Shown here piece by piece: positions 44,736-55,069 of a stretch of 64,000 nucleotides of DNA. Both the position numbers and the translations under genes were made by a program. Source of the stretch: Companilactobacillus sp. RD055328 (GTDB lineage: Bacteria; Bacillota; Bacilli; Lactobacillales; Lactobacillaceae); contig NZ_BQUT01000001.1 in assembly GCF_022835675.1 (NCBI RefSeq), positions 248,001-312,000 on the forward strand, read 5' to 3'. The stretch's first letter is position 1, and each line of letters opens with the position of its first letter. The notes under the pieces were generated by a model. It was given only the letters and a program-made list of their open reading frames with translations. It did not search any database and had not been told where the DNA came from.

Positions 44736-45764
44736 ATGAAAATCACTAAAACTAAATTCGACAATTTTCAAAATAAAGAGGTTATTAAAACAACACTAAC
44801 AAACGATAATAATATTTCCGTTTCTTTTCTAAATATGGGTGCTATCTGGCATGAATTCTTGGTGCCTAATAATAATGATAGAAAGAATTTGCTATTAAAT
44901 TTCCCTAACATAAAAGATTACTACCTCAATCCTTTCTATTTAAATATGGCAATTGGAAGAACTGGAGGACGAATTAAGAATGGTACTATGCCACTTAACG
45001 GACAGGATATAGTGTTGCCAACCAATGAAGAAGGAAATAATCTTCATGGGGGTCCAAACGGATTTAACACATTTTTTTGGAATCAATACACAAAAGAAAG
45101 TAAAGATAGTTTATCAATCACTTACTATCGTACAATAACCGAAAAAGAAGATGGATATCCTGGTGACATTGATATTGAAATAACTTATATCTTGTCAAAT
45201 AACAATGACGTTACTATCTGCTACAAAGGAACATCAAATAAAGACACATTTTTCAACCCCACGTGTCATGCTTATTTCAATTTAGGAAATTCTGACACCA
45301 TTTTAAATCATAATTTACAAATTAATAGTGATTATTACTTAGAAGTTGACAGTAAAAAAATACCAACGGGAAATTTGACAGCCGTCACCAACACTCCCTT
45401 CGATTTCAGAAATAGTATTAACTTAGATTATGCTATCAAGGAAATGTCTGATACTACTGAAAAAGGTTTTGATGATATTTTTAAAATAAATAAAGACGAA
45501 AAAAAACCAATCGCTATTCTAAAAGATAATGATAGCAATTCTAAAATTAAAATCTTTTCATCACGAAATGGTCTTGTTGTTTTTTCTGCAAATTCATTTA
45601 CTTCAAATATGCAGCTTATCAAAGGGAATGGTAAACCTTATATGGGAATTGCACTTGAACCACAAACTTTATCTGATACACATAACCATAAAGGATTTGG
45701 AAATGTGGCACTTGCTAAAGGTGAATCACAAAAATATTCCATTAAGTACAAATATTTTAAATAA
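44736..45764 (+). CDS. galM: Aldose 1-epimerase (mutarotase)
   Basis: A 342-residue beta-sandwich enzyme equilibrating anomers of aldoses. Seen are IGRTGGRIKNG, NNLHGGPNGFN (His), NPTCHAYFNLG (catalytic His) and MGIALEPQTLSD (catalytic Glu). In this position it probably prepares arabinose released by GH43 for AraA. Downstream of the GH43/MFS pair; some read-through past the terminator is possible. Confidence 0.92.
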   Translation: MKITKTKFDNFQNKEVIKTTLTNDNNISVSFLNMGAIWHEFLVPNNNDRKNLLLNFPNIKDYYLNPFYLNMAIGRTGGRIKNGTMPLNGQDIVLPTNEEGNNLHGGPNGFNTFFWNQYTKESKDSLSITYYRTITEKEDGYPGDIDIEITYILSNNNDVTICYKGTSNKDTFFNPTCHAYFNLGNSDTILNHNLQINSDYYLEVDSKKIPTGNLTAVTNTPFDFRNSINLDYAIKEMSDTTEKGFDDIFKINKDEKKPIAILKDNDSNSKIKIFSSRNGLVVFSANSFTSNMQLIKGNGKPYMGIALEPQTLSDTHNHKGFGNVALAKGESQKYSIKYKYFK

Positions 45765-45767
45765 TTT

Positions 45768-45800
45768 AAAAAAGCCTCAACTAATAAGTTAAGGCTTTTT
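45768..45800. terminator. Bidirectional terminator between galM and the cyclophilin gene
   Basis: AAGCCTCAACT / AGTTAAGGCTT stem with one mismatch, A- and T-runs on both sides. Confidence 0.85.
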
Positions 45801-45801
45801 A

Positions 45802-46386
45802 TTATTTTTCTATTTCAATATTTTTGATTACTACATCTTCATTTGGTTTATCCATTCCATTACGTTCAACCTTACTAATTTCAGTAGTGACATCTAATCC
45901 TTCAGTCACATGACCGAATACGGTATGTTTGTGGTCGAGATATGGTGTTCCACCATTTTTGTAAGCTTCAATAATCTCTGTTGGATAACCTGCTGGTTCC
46001 ATTTGAGCTAGCATATTATCTGGGACTTGTGCATCAGTAACGATGAAAAATTGACTTCCATTAGTATTAGGACCAGCGTTAGCCATTGATAATGCACCAT
46101 TCAAGTTGAATAGTTTCATTGAGAATTCATCTTCAAAAGCTTGTCCATAGATACTTTCGCCACCCATACCAGTTCCAGTTGGATCGCCACCTTGAATCAT
46201 GAACTCAGGAATTACACGGTGAAAAATTACACCATCGTAATATCCTTTTTCTGCTAATTCAACGAAGTTCTTTACTGTTTTTGGTGCAAGATCATCAAAT
46301 AGTTGAATCTTGATATCACCGTGATTAGTTTTGATAGTAACTTTTGTACCTGTTGCGTTGTCTAAATCTAATTGTGGGTATGACAT
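45802..46386 (-). CDS. Cyclophilin-type peptidyl-prolyl isomerase
   Basis: A 194-residue cytoplasmic foldase. Cyclophilin active-site motifs are FHRVIPEFMIQGGDPTGTG (Arg, Phe, Met, Gln), NTNGSQFFI, and HTVFGHVTEG (Trp position replaced by His, common in bacteria). No signal peptide. Monocistronic, with AAAGGAG before the ATG. Confidence 0.95.
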   Translation of the reverse strand: MSYPQLDLDNATGTKVTIKTNHGDIKIQLFDDLAPKTVKNFVELAEKGYYDGVIFHRVIPEFMIQGGDPTGTGMGGESIYGQAFEDEFSMKLFNLNGALSMANAGPNTNGSQFFIVTDAQVPDNMLAQMEPAGYPTEIIEAYKNGGTPYLDHKHTVFGHVTEGLDVTTEISKVERNGMDKPNEDVVIKNIEIEK

Positions 46387-46508
46387 TGTTTTCTCCTTTT
46401 ATATGACTTCGTTCATTATATTAGTTTTTAAGATTAATTAATACCAATTGATTTAAAAAACTATTCCTGTATTGTTATTTCTATTACAAAAAAGCGAGCT
46501 AATTATTT

Positions 46509-47318
46509 ATGTTTAAAAAAATTTCATTCTTCATCGTTATTATTATCATCTTTATTCCTATCTATTCTTTTGCCATTGAACCATTTCTTGTTCATACAAA
46601 TCACGTAACAATTGGTGAGGATACAAAAAATGAACAACTAAAAGTTGTCCAAATCTCCGATATTCAAGTTTCAGAAGCTTATGGTTCTGATCGACTCGAC
46701 AAGATTGTTACCAGAGTTAATTCAGAGAATCCTGATATTATTGTTTTCACTGGTGACCTATTCGATAACTATGCTAAGTACTCACATGAAACAGAAATCA
46801 TTCAAAAACTTGGCGAAATGAAAGCTAACCTTGGTAAATTTGCTGTTTGGGGTAATCATGATTACGGCGGTGGTGCTTCTAGAGTGTATGACTATGTCAT
46901 GAGCCAATCTGGATTTAAAGTTTTAAAGAACTATGGTCAAACACTAACTTTAACCAATGGCAAAAAAGTTTTCATTGGTGGACTTGATGACTCTTTACTT
47001 GGTAATCCTTCCGTTAGTGATACATTAAGTTATTGCGGAAACCCTGATTATTCAATTCTTCTAACTCATGAACCTGATGTAGCTGATGATTTTGTTGGTA
47101 CTGATACTCAACTAGTACTTGCCGGACACAGTCATGGTGGACAAATCTGGATTCCGTTCCATCCAATCACTAATACTTTGGCTCGTAAATATGTTCGTGG
47201 GTTATATACATTATCTGATGGCACTAAACTATACGTCAATACTGGACTTGGAACAACATCAATTCATGCTCGATTCAATGTTGTTCCTGAAGTAACATCT
47301 TTTGATATTAGATTCTAA
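46509..47318 (+). CDS. Membrane-anchored metallophosphoesterase (YkuE-like)
   Basis: A 269-residue phosphoesterase with an N-terminal membrane anchor (residues ~3-20). Calcineurin-like motifs are FTGDLFDN, WGNHD, LLTHEPD and LAGHSHGGQ. Motif 1, usually SDxH, reads SDIQ (Asp51, Gln53), so one metal ligand is altered. The catalytic domain likely faces outside. Substrate unknown; YkuE-type enzymes act near the cell wall. The ribosome site is weak. Confidence 0.85.
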   Translation: MFKKISFFIVIIIIFIPIYSFAIEPFLVHTNHVTIGEDTKNEQLKVVQISDIQVSEAYGSDRLDKIVTRVNSENPDIIVFTGDLFDNYAKYSHETEIIQKLGEMKANLGKFAVWGNHDYGGGASRVYDYVMSQSGFKVLKNYGQTLTLTNGKKVFIGGLDDSLLGNPSVSDTLSYCGNPDYSILLTHEPDVADDFVGTDTQLVLAGHSHGGQIWIPFHPITNTLARKYVRGLYTLSDGTKLYVNTGLGTTSIHARFNVVPEVTSFDIRF

Positions 47319-47353
47319 AAAAGACCAATAGGAAAATCCTATTGGTCTTTTTT
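47317..47353. terminator. Bidirectional terminator after the phosphoesterase and the deo operon
   Basis: AAAAAAGACCAATAGGA / TCCTATTGGTCTTTTTT, a 17-bp stem with a 3-nt loop. Confidence 0.95.
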
Positions 47354-47358
47354 AATTA

Positions 47359-48294
47359 TTATCCGATTACTCGTAATGCATCATATATTAAATTCCAGAA
47401 TTTTTGTTTGTCTAAAGACACTCCAACATTAGTTGGAACTTCTTCTTTCAATACATGGCTAAAATCAACTACTGTCATTCCACGAGTTAATTTACCGTTC
47501 AATTCAATATCAATTGGTGCATTAACCACATCCATAACTGTTGGATCAATTAAGTAAGCAATTGTTACTGGATCATGAACAGGTGGGAAATCAAAGTTTT
47601 GGTTTTCTTTATACATACCTCTGAAAGCTAACATCAATTCTTTAACTTTAATTGAAGTAACTGTATTGATGTTTTCTAGCTCTTCAATAACATCTTCTGT
47701 AGCCAAAGCCTTATGAGTTACATCTAGTCCTACCATAGTTAGCTTCCAACCAGCATTGAACACAATGTGCGCAGCTTCAGGATCAACAATAATGTTAAAT
47801 TCAGCAACAGCACTAGCATTAGAGTCTTTGTAAGCTCCACCCATTAGTACAACTTCTTTAACACGTTCGACAATTCTTGGTTCACGACGAACTGCAGTAG
47901 CGATATTTGTTAGAGCTCCTGTTGGTACTAAAGTAATAGTGTTTGCTGGATTATTCATAATAGTATCAATGATTAAATCAACCGCGTTAATATCCTCCAG
48001 TTGAACTTCAGGTGCTGGTAATTCAGTCCCATCAATTCCTGATTCTCCGTGAACATCTGCGGCAACCTTTATTTCATTAACTAATGGTCGATCACAACCA
48101 GCAGCTATTGGAACATTCTTCATACCAATTAAAGTAGCTAATGATAGAGCATTATTTGTAACTTTTTTCAAAGTTTGATTACCAGCAACAGTTGTCACTG
48201 CCATCAATTCAATTTCAGGATTACCGTATGCTAACATCAATGCTAATGCGTCATCATGTCCGGGGTCACAATCCAATATTATTTTTTTGACCAT
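47359..48294 (-). CDS. Ribonucleoside hydrolase
   Basis: A 311-residue calcium-dependent N-glycosidase splitting nucleosides into base and ribose. The N-terminal metal cluster is ILDCDPGHDDALALMLA; AGCDRPL, VLMGGAYKD, AEFNIIVDPEAA and PVHDPVTIAYLIDP complete the site. Pyrimidine (RihA/B) or general specificity cannot be decided. Last gene of the nucleoside operon, 20 bp after the phosphorylase gene. Confidence 0.93.
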   Translation of the reverse strand: MVKKIILDCDPGHDDALALMLAYGNPEIELMAVTTVAGNQTLKKVTNNALSLATLIGMKNVPIAAGCDRPLVNEIKVAADVHGESGIDGTELPAPEVQLEDINAVDLIIDTIMNNPANTITLVPTGALTNIATAVRREPRIVERVKEVVLMGGAYKDSNASAVAEFNIIVDPEAAHIVFNAGWKLTMVGLDVTHKALATEDVIEELENINTVTSIKVKELMLAFRGMYKENQNFDFPPVHDPVTIAYLIDPTVMDVVNAPIDIELNGKLTRGMTVVDFSHVLKEEVPTNVGVSLDKQKFWNLIYDALRVIG

Positions 48295-48314
48295 TGTTAT
48301 CTCCTTTTTAACTA

Positions 48315-49613
48315 TTATTGTATAACATCATGTATTAGTTCTTTCGGAGTTGAACTTTCTCCAATTTTAATGTTTTGACGTAAAAGATCTTTAATTTCAT
48401 CTATGTATTCACTATTACTGTATATAGTTAATAGGCTTTCACCTTCTGAAACTTGATCTCCGACCTTCTTATGTAATTCAATTCCAACTCCATAATCAAT
48501 TGTATCATCTTTTGATTGTCGACCTCCACCAAGTAACATACTTGCTATACCTATTTCATCAGCTGTTATTACTTGTATTTCACCTGACTCTAGCGAAGGT
48601 AACTCGATCTTATATTTAGCATGTGGCATTAAAGTATAGTCTTCGATTACTCTTGAATCTCCACCTTGGGCTTCAATCATTTGCTTAAATTTTTCTAGAG
48701 CTTTCCCATTACTAATTACTTGATTAACCATTTCTTTGGCTTCATCTAGCGACTCAGCCTTCTCACCCAGAACAATCATTTGACTAGCTAATACGGTTAC
48801 TAATTCCGTTATATCTTTAGGCCCATGTCCTTTTAATATCTCAATTGTTTCTTCGATTTCCAAAGTATTCCCGACCGTATTACCTAATGGCTGATTCATA
48901 TCAGAAATTACTGCCATACAATTCATGCCAACACTTTTACCTATTTTAACCAAGGCATTAGCTAATTCTTTTGCTTTCTCTTCTGACTTCATAAATGCTC
49001 CAGAACCTGTTTTCACATCTAAAACCAATGCATCTGTTCCTGAAGCTATTTTTTTGCTCATTATTGATCCGGCAATTAATGGAATTGAATCTACTGTACT
49101 TGTAACATCTCTGAGTGCATAGATATTTTTATCAGCCGGTGCTATATTCCCTGTTGCACCAATGATAGCCAATCCAATATTAGAAACTTGATTAATAAAT
49201 TCTTCTTCGGAAATTTCAACCTTAAATCCTGGAATAGCTTCTAATTTATCTAATGTTCCACCGGTATGTCCTAATCCTCTTCCAGAAATCATTGGTACCG
49301 GAATCCCTACAGTAGCAACAATTGGTGCTAACGGCAAACTAGTTTTATCGCCAACTCCACCAGTAGAATGCTTATCAACTTTAATTCCCTTAATACTTGA
49401 TAAATCTACCTTATCTCCTGAGTTAAGCATTGTCATCGTTAACGTTGCTTTCTCATCATCAGTCATATCATTAAAGTAAATACTCATTAATAATGCGCTT
49501 GCTTGATAATCAGGAATACTTCCATCCGTATATCCTTTAACAAAAAATTCAATTTCTTCTTTGGTTAGTTCTTCCTTATCACGTTTCTTTTGTATAATAT
49601 CTACCATTCTCAT
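48315..49613 (-). CDS. pdp: Pyrimidine-nucleoside phosphorylase
   Basis: A 432-residue enzyme cleaving uridine, thymidine or deoxyuridine with phosphate. It starts [20 protein letters not shown] as in the family. [18 protein letters not shown] is the phosphate/nucleoside site, and [16 protein letters not shown] follows. The ATG at 49613 is chosen because GGAGG lies 8 nt upstream, while a longer frame begins at TTG. It overlaps the translation end region of deoR. Confidence 0.94.
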   Translation of the reverse strand: MRMVDIIQKKRDKEELTKEEIEFFVKGYTDGSIPDYQASALLMSIYFNDMTDDEKATLTMTMLNSGDKVDLSSIKGIKVDKHSTGGVGDKTSLPLAPIVATVGIPVPMISGRGLGHTGGTLDKLEAIPGFKVEISEEEFINQVSNIGLAIIGATGNIAPADKNIYALRDVTSTVDSIPLIAGSIMSKKIASGTDALVLDVKTGSGAFMKSEEKAKELANALVKIGKSVGMNCMAVISDMNQPLGNTVGNTLEIEETIEILKGHGPKDITELVTVLASQMIVLGEKAESLDEAKEMVNQVISNGKALEKFKQMIEAQGGDSRVIEDYTLMPHAKYKIELPSLESGEIQVITADEIGIASMLLGGGRQSKDDTIDYGVGIELHKKVGDQVSEGESLLTIYSNSEYIDEIKDLLRQNIKIGESSTPKELIHDVIQ

Positions 49614-49627
49614 AACAAACACCTCCG

Positions 49628-50572
49628 TCAATCAACAATTGACTTGGCCGTTTGCTCGTCAATGACTAAAACATTAGCATAACCTCCAGATAATGCAGCT
49701 TTAATCGGACGAACTTTGTGTTGACCACCTGCAATCAAGATTGAATATTTTTTAGTTTTTAAATCATTTAATTGAATCGCAACCGTTCTATTATCTAGTT
49801 GTGGCCATGCAATAGATCCATCACTTGTGAAAAATCTAGAACATATATCACCTGTGGAATTCTCTTTTAAATAATTAATTTCTTTTTCAGTAAAATAACC
49901 AGTTTTAAATAATAATGCTTTGTCACGAACTGTTCCCACCGTGAATAAAGCTATGTTAGAATCCTTACCTTTTTTAATTAACGAGTTTATGTATCTTTCT
50001 TGTAGAACTAAATCGTGAGTCTCTTGGTTTTCAAATATTACCGGTAGCGGTAATTTGTATGGACTTGTATTAAAAGCCTTACCAAATTCCATTAATACAG
50101 TTTCTGCATATATAGGAGCCGTCGTATAGGTAACATTCCCTTTCAGCTCTACAATTTCTACATTTTTTACACTTTGCGGCCTTAAATGCTTTGCCACAGC
50201 ATTCATTGTTTGTCCCCAACTAACTCCAATAATATCTTCATCTTCGACAATACTCTCTAATAAATCAGCCGCATCTTCACCTAACTTATTTACTATGTCG
50301 TCATAATTATTATTGGGCGTAGGAACAACTTTTACCTTACTTAATTTATATTTACTTTTAATTTCCTCTTCTAATTGTTGTATTCTTTCACATGGATCAG
50401 AAATAACAACTTTTACTATTCCTGATTCTTTAGCATATTGAAGAAGTCTAACTACAGTCGGACGGGATACATTAAGCTCCTTAGCAATTTTTTCTTGACT
50501 ATACTCCGACTCATAATATAAATGAGCCGCTTTTATGCTTTGTCTTATCTTTTTATCGAATAAATCATCCAT
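49628..50572 (-). CDS. deoR: DeoR (SorC-type) repressor of the nucleoside operon
   Basis: A 314-residue regulator. An N-terminal helix-turn-helix (~15-55: [21 protein letters not shown]) is followed by a SorC-type effector domain (~60-314) that binds phosphorylated sugar such as deoxyribose 5-phosphate. It is unusual in being inside the operon it probably controls, between the purine permease and pdp, so it would be expressed with its targets. Confidence 0.88.
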   Translation of the reverse strand: MDDLFDKKIRQSIKAAHLYYESEYSQEKIAKELNVSRPTVVRLLQYAKESGIVKVVISDPCERIQQLEEEIKSKYKLSKVKVVPTPNNNYDDIVNKLGEDAADLLESIVEDEDIIGVSWGQTMNAVAKHLRPQSVKNVEIVELKGNVTYTTAPIYAETVLMEFGKAFNTSPYKLPLPVIFENQETHDLVLQERYINSLIKKGKDSNIALFTVGTVRDKALLFKTGYFTEKEINYLKENSTGDICSRFFTSDGSIAWPQLDNRTVAIQLNDLKTKKYSILIAGGQHKVRPIKAALSGGYANVLVIDEQTAKSIVD

Positions 50573-50587
50573 TAGCTTTGGCCTCTA

Positions 50588-51868
50588 CTATACCAACAAA
50601 GTATTACTAATTAAATTAATCAAAAATAAAATTCCTAAAGCCCACATTATTGGTTTCACTGTTTTTGCTTCATTATTAGCAACCTTCACTATTGGATAGC
50701 TTATAAATCCAAATGAGATCCCCGAAGCTATGCTTCCCGTTAATGGAATCAAAGCAATTATTAAAAATGCTGGAAACCATTCACTAAAATCTTCCATTTT
50801 TATAAATCTCATTTGTTGCATCATCAACGCGCCGGTAATTATTATAACTGGTGCTATTGCTGACTGAGGCACATAACTCAATAGTCCCACCATAAAGGTA
50901 GAAATGGCGAATAATATTGCAGATACTAGTGCAACAATTCCTGTTTTCCCACCACTTTCAATACCAGAAGCACTTTCTGCCGCTGCCACTGTTGGGCTTG
51001 TACCAAATATTCCCGACAAAAGGGAACTTACAGCACTTACTTGAAAAGATTTTTTGAACTTATTCTTATTGGGAAGTATTCCTTCTAATAATCCCATAGA
51101 TTCAAATACTAGAATCATAGTCATAGAAAATACCGCTAATAAGAACTTTAAATCTAACAAGTGGGAAAAATCGAATTTAGCAAAAATACTGGGATATTCC
51201 ATTATATTATTAATACTTATATTGGTTTTCTGTCCTTTTATTTGAAATAGTATCGCCACAAAAGTTGTAACTCCTATTCCAATAATAAAATTACCTGGAA
51301 TATTTTTTATGAACAATACTAAAGTTAATAATAACCCAAATATTCCTAAAATTGTTGTTGGATTAGTAATAGATCCCATTGACAATAGTGTTCCATTATC
51401 ACCCGCAACTACTAACCCCAGTTTTTCCAATCCTAGTTCAACAAGAAAAAGACCGATTCCCACAGTTATTCCTAATTTCAATGTGTCAGGTATAGCTTTA
51501 GCTAAGATATCACTTAAAGAAGTAAAAGCAATAATAATATATATGAAACTGCTTACAATCGACACAGAGATTGCTGTTTTCCAATTAAAATCAAGCCCCA
51601 CTACTAATGTATATGTAAAGAATGCATTAACTCCCATTCCTGGAGTTAAAATTATTGGAGCATCTGCCCAAAAAAACATTAATAAACATCCTATTATTGA
51701 TATAAATATAGTAGCAAATACACTTAACTCAATTGGAATACCGGCATCTGACAAAATCATTGGATTCACTATCATGATATATGAGATTGCAAAAAAACTA
51801 GTGAAGCCCGAGATTATTTCAGTTTTTAAATCTATATTCTTATACTTATTAATTAGACTAGACAACAA
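50588..51868 (-). CDS. NCS2/AzgA-family purine base permease
   Basis: A 426-residue transporter with 12-14 helices. The AzgA-like start FTSFFAISYIMIVNPMILSD, the substrate helix LTPGMGVNAFFTYTLV, and AAESASGIESGGKTG are conserved. It imports (or returns) hypoxanthine, guanine or adenine. Sits 15 bp upstream of deoR. Co-location with deoD suggests handling of bases released by purine nucleoside cleavage. Confidence 0.9.
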   Translation of the reverse strand: MLSSLINKYKNIDLKTEIISGFTSFFAISYIMIVNPMILSDAGIPIELSVFATIFISIIGCLLMFFWADAPIILTPGMGVNAFFTYTLVVGLDFNWKTAISVSIVSSFIYIIIAFTSLSDILAKAIPDTLKLGITVGIGLFLVELGLEKLGLVVAGDNGTLLSMGSITNPTTILGIFGLLLTLVLFIKNIPGNFIIGIGVTTFVAILFQIKGQKTNISINNIMEYPSIFAKFDFSHLLDLKFLLAVFSMTMILVFESMGLLEGILPNKNKFKKSFQVSAVSSLLSGIFGTSPTVAAAESASGIESGGKTGIVALVSAILFAISTFMVGLLSYVPQSAIAPVIIITGALMMQQMRFIKMEDFSEWFPAFLIIALIPLTGSIASGISFGFISYPIVKVANNEAKTVKPIMWALGILFLINLISNTLLV

Positions 51869-51892
51869 AATTACATCCTAACTTTTTCTTTT

Positions 51893-53110
51893 TTACCAAA
51901 CAAAGAGTCCGACCGTTGCAGCAGATAGAAGTGACACTAAAATTCCAGCAAGTAACATGTATCCAACATTTTTTGCAATATGATCATTTTTTTCTTGACC
52001 AACTATTCCCTTGAATGCACCAATAATCATTCCTACAGTTGAGAAATTTGCAAATGATGTTAAGAATACTGTTAATATTGCTTGATAATGTTTTGCAAAA
52101 GTATGTACCGTTTCTGTAATTTGTCCCATAACTACAAATTCATTTGTTACCAATTTAGTTCCCATGAACTGGGCAAACTCAAAAGCAGTTCCTGTATCAA
52201 CACCCATAAGCCAAGCAAATGGGAACATTATTATTCCTAAAATATGTTCTAAACTTAGCCAAGGATTTACTAGTCCTAATAACTTATCAACTAGTGCCGC
52301 TAAAGCAACAAATGCTATTACGTTAGCTGTAATTATTAAAATTAATTTCCCAGCTCCCATTATTGAATCGCCCAGAAATGAGAAGAATGGTTCTCTTTTA
52401 CCTGAAGTTTCTCCTTCATCTGACGCATCCCCAATTTTGGCAATTGTATCTTCTTCAGCTGTCACTTTTATCGGATTTAATATGCTTGATACAATAATTG
52501 CATTAATAATGTTTACTGGTATAGCAGTCAAAACATATTGTCCTGGCATCATTTGTGTATATGCTCCAACAATTGACGCTGTGACACAACTCATTGACAT
52601 CATTGCTAATGTTAAATTTCGTTCTTTGCTCATATTCCTTAACTGTAATCCGGATATTGCCAATGCTTCTGTATTTCCAAGAAACATCATTTCTACAGCA
52701 AAGAATGATTCAAATTTTGGCTGTCCGGTAACTTTTGCTAAACCTTTCCCAAGCCATTTGATAATCCATGGTAATACACCTATATAAGTTAAAATATCAA
52801 ATAATGGAATAATCATTAAGATGGGAAGCAATACGCTAACAAAGAAATCCATTTGTTTAACATGTACCATGCTTGGAATAGCAAATGCTATTCCTGTATA
52901 TGCTATCTGAACTAATTCATTAAACCCATTAGCTGCGCCAAGTACTATTTTCCTACCTACCGAAAAATCAGTTAGAAACCAAGATAGCAGTAGGTTTAGA
53001 GCAACCATAACTCCAACAGATTTCCATTTTATATTTTTTCTATCTTTTGAAAAAATGACTCCAATTAGTAAAAACACTATCAAGCCAATAATATTTATTA
53101 ACAAAAACAT
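51893..53110 (-). CDS. nupC: NupC-type concentrative nucleoside transporter
   Basis: A 405-residue H+ or Na+/nucleoside symporter of the CNT family. Helical segments include LPILMIIPLFDILTYIG, FESFFAVEMMFLGNTEALA (nucleoside-binding Gln/Glu region), and EFVVMGQITE. N-terminal helices are shorter than in mammalian CNTs, as in bacteria. Placed between deoD and the base permease. It supplies nucleosides to DeoD, Pdp and the hydrolase. Confidence 0.93.
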   Translation of the reverse strand: MFLLINIIGLIVFLLIGVIFSKDRKNIKWKSVGVMVALNLLLSWFLTDFSVGRKIVLGAANGFNELVQIAYTGIAFAIPSMVHVKQMDFFVSVLLPILMIIPLFDILTYIGVLPWIIKWLGKGLAKVTGQPKFESFFAVEMMFLGNTEALAISGLQLRNMSKERNLTLAMMSMSCVTASIVGAYTQMMPGQYVLTAIPVNIINAIIVSSILNPIKVTAEEDTIAKIGDASDEGETSGKREPFFSFLGDSIMGAGKLILIITANVIAFVALAALVDKLLGLVNPWLSLEHILGIIMFPFAWLMGVDTGTAFEFAQFMGTKLVTNEFVVMGQITETVHTFAKHYQAILTVFLTSFANFSTVGMIIGAFKGIVGQEKNDHIAKNVGYMLLAGILVSLLSAATVGLFVW

Positions 53111-53137
53111 ATTTATTTATCCTCCTAATTTACTGCA

Positions 53138-53842
53138 TTAAGCTATAGCCGTTTCCAATGAGACGGAAATCATGTCATTAAACGATTTTTCTCTTTCCTC
53201 GGCCGTTGTTTCTTCACCAGTAATTAGGTGATTACTTATTGTTAATACTGCCAGTGCTTTTACATTGAACTTAGCAGCCAATAAATACAATGCTGCTGCT
53301 TCCATTTCACATCCAAGTATTCCGTAATCAATTAATTTTTGTCTATCAATTTCATCATTATAGAATCTATCTTCTGAAAGAATATTACCTACCTTAATAG
53401 GTATATCGTTATTTTTTGCCGAATTATACGCATCAAGTAACATTGAAAAATCAGCCGTTGGAGCAAAGGCAATACCACTTCCAAATGTGTTAGTTATCAT
53501 GCCAGAGTCTGTACTTGCCGCTTGAGCAATTACAACATCTCTAACATGAATATCGGTACCTAATCCACCGCAAGTTCCGACACGTATTAATTTTTTTACA
53601 CCATAGAATTGAATTAATTCGTTCGCATAAATTGATATAGAGGGCATACCCATTCCTGTTCCTTGGACAGAAACTCTTGTACCTTTATATGTCCCCGTAA
53701 AGCCAAAGGCATTTCTCACAGTGTTATACTGCGTAACATCTTCTAAAAATGTTTCAGCAATATATTTTGCTCTCAATGGATCTCCCGGTAGTAATACTAC
53801 TTCAGCGATATCACCCTTTTGTGCATTAATATGTGTACTCAT
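53138..53842 (-). CDS. deoD: Purine-nucleoside phosphorylase, DeoD type
   Basis: A 234-residue hexameric phosphorylase cleaving (deoxy)inosine, guanosine and adenosine. Motifs are [47 protein letters not shown] and LTISNHL (catalytic Asp position reads Asn in SNHLITGEE). The ATG at 53842 has AGGTGG 8 nt upstream; an in-frame GTG 12 nt earlier overlaps that site. Follows deoB. Confidence 0.94.
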   Translation of the reverse strand: MSTHINAQKGDIAEVVLLPGDPLRAKYIAETFLEDVTQYNTVRNAFGFTGTYKGTRVSVQGTGMGMPSISIYANELIQFYGVKKLIRVGTCGGLGTDIHVRDVVIAQAASTDSGMITNTFGSGIAFAPTADFSMLLDAYNSAKNNDIPIKVGNILSEDRFYNDEIDRQKLIDYGILGCEMEAAALYLLAAKFNVKALAVLTISNHLITGEETTAEEREKSFNDMISVSLETAIA

Positions 53843-53856
53843 CTCATTATCCACCT

Positions 53857-55053
53857 TTAGTTTAATTGACTTAAAAAGCTAGTAGCTGTACTTCTTTTTT
53901 CTGTATTAAAATTATCTGTAATAGTAGCTCCCATATCTGCAAATGTTGTGCGAATTCCTAATGAGCCATTTTTTTTCATGCTTGGAGAGAATGCCAGTAG
54001 AGGAACGTATTCTCTTGTATGATCAGTTCCTGTAAATCCAGGATCATTCCCATGATCTGCTGATAAGATTAATAAATCATCATCTTTCATATTTTCTAAG
54101 AATTCTCCTAATTGAACATCGAACTCAATTAGAGCTTTCCCAAATCCTTCTACGTCTCTTCTATGACCAAACTTAGCATCAAAATCTACTAAGTTAGTAA
54201 AACTAAAACCTGTAAAATCTTTCTTTTGGTTCTCTATAGTTTTTTCCATTCCATCAAAATTACTTACAGTATGAACACCTTCTGAAATACCATTTCCAGA
54301 AAAAATATCATTTGTTTTTCCAACTGCTAGAACTGTAATTTTTGAATCAATTAGTCTATTCAAATCAGTTTCCCCTGTTGGCTCAAGCGCATAATCATGA
54401 CGATTAGATGTTCTTTCAAAATTATCTTTATTTTCACCAATGTATGGTCTAGCAATAATTCTTCCAATTCTGTATGGTTTATCGATTGTTATTGATCTAG
54501 CATATTCACAAATCTTATATAGTTCTTCTAATGGAATAATCTCTTCATTAGCAGCAATTTGTAAAACAGAATCACCTGAAGTATATACAATTAAAGCACC
54601 TGTTTTAAGTTGCTCTTCTCCATAGTCACGAATAACATCTGTTCCTGAATATGGTTTATTAACAATAACGTCTCTATTACTGAATTTTTTAATCTTATCA
54701 ATTAATTCTTGTGGAAATCCATCAGGGAAAAAACCTAGTGGCTCTTTTACTGGCAGTCCCATCATTTCCCAATGACCATCCATACTGTCTTTCCCAACAG
54801 ATACTTCTTGCATCTTTCCAAAGTATCCAATTGAATCATTGGATACTGCAATATCTTTTAATGGATTGTCTTCACGAATATTCCCTAATCCCAACTTAAT
54901 TAGATTGGGTATTTTTAGTTCTTTACCAAAATGTTGCGCCACATGACCTAGCGTATCTGCTCCTTCATCTCCGAATTTCTTTGAGTCCGGGCAACTTCCT
55001 ATTCCAACCGAATCTAACACAATTGTAAAAATTCTTTTGTATTTCATATTCAT
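53857..55053 (-). CDS. deoB: Phosphopentomutase
   Basis: A 398-residue alkaline-phosphatase-superfamily enzyme moving phosphate between C1 and C5 of (deoxy)ribose. The N-terminal metal motif is [11 protein letters not shown], the phospho-Thr loop [12 protein letters not shown] is conserved, and [25 protein letters not shown] carries the second metal set. A second ATG two codons inside (55047) has better spacing from GAGAGGG and may be the real start. Between deoC and deoD. Confidence 0.95.
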   Translation of the reverse strand: MNMKYKRIFTIVLDSVGIGSCPDSKKFGDEGADTLGHVAQHFGKELKIPNLIKLGLGNIREDNPLKDIAVSNDSIGYFGKMQEVSVGKDSMDGHWEMMGLPVKEPLGFFPDGFPQELIDKIKKFSNRDVIVNKPYSGTDVIRDYGEEQLKTGALIVYTSGDSVLQIAANEEIIPLEELYKICEYARSITIDKPYRIGRIIARPYIGENKDNFERTSNRHDYALEPTGETDLNRLIDSKITVLAVGKTNDIFSGNGISEGVHTVSNFDGMEKTIENQKKDFTGFSFTNLVDFDAKFGHRRDVEGFGKALIEFDVQLGEFLENMKDDDLLILSADHGNDPGFTGTDHTREYVPLLAFSPSMKKNGSLGIRTTFADMGATITDNFNTEKRSTATSFLSQLN

Positions 55054-55069
55054 ATACCCTCTCTTAAAA

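Noticed and set aside
51054-52787. Several 60-200 codon plus-strand ORFs over the permease genes
   Set aside because: They are antisense shadows of long hydrophobic genes, with no ribosome sites and no family features.
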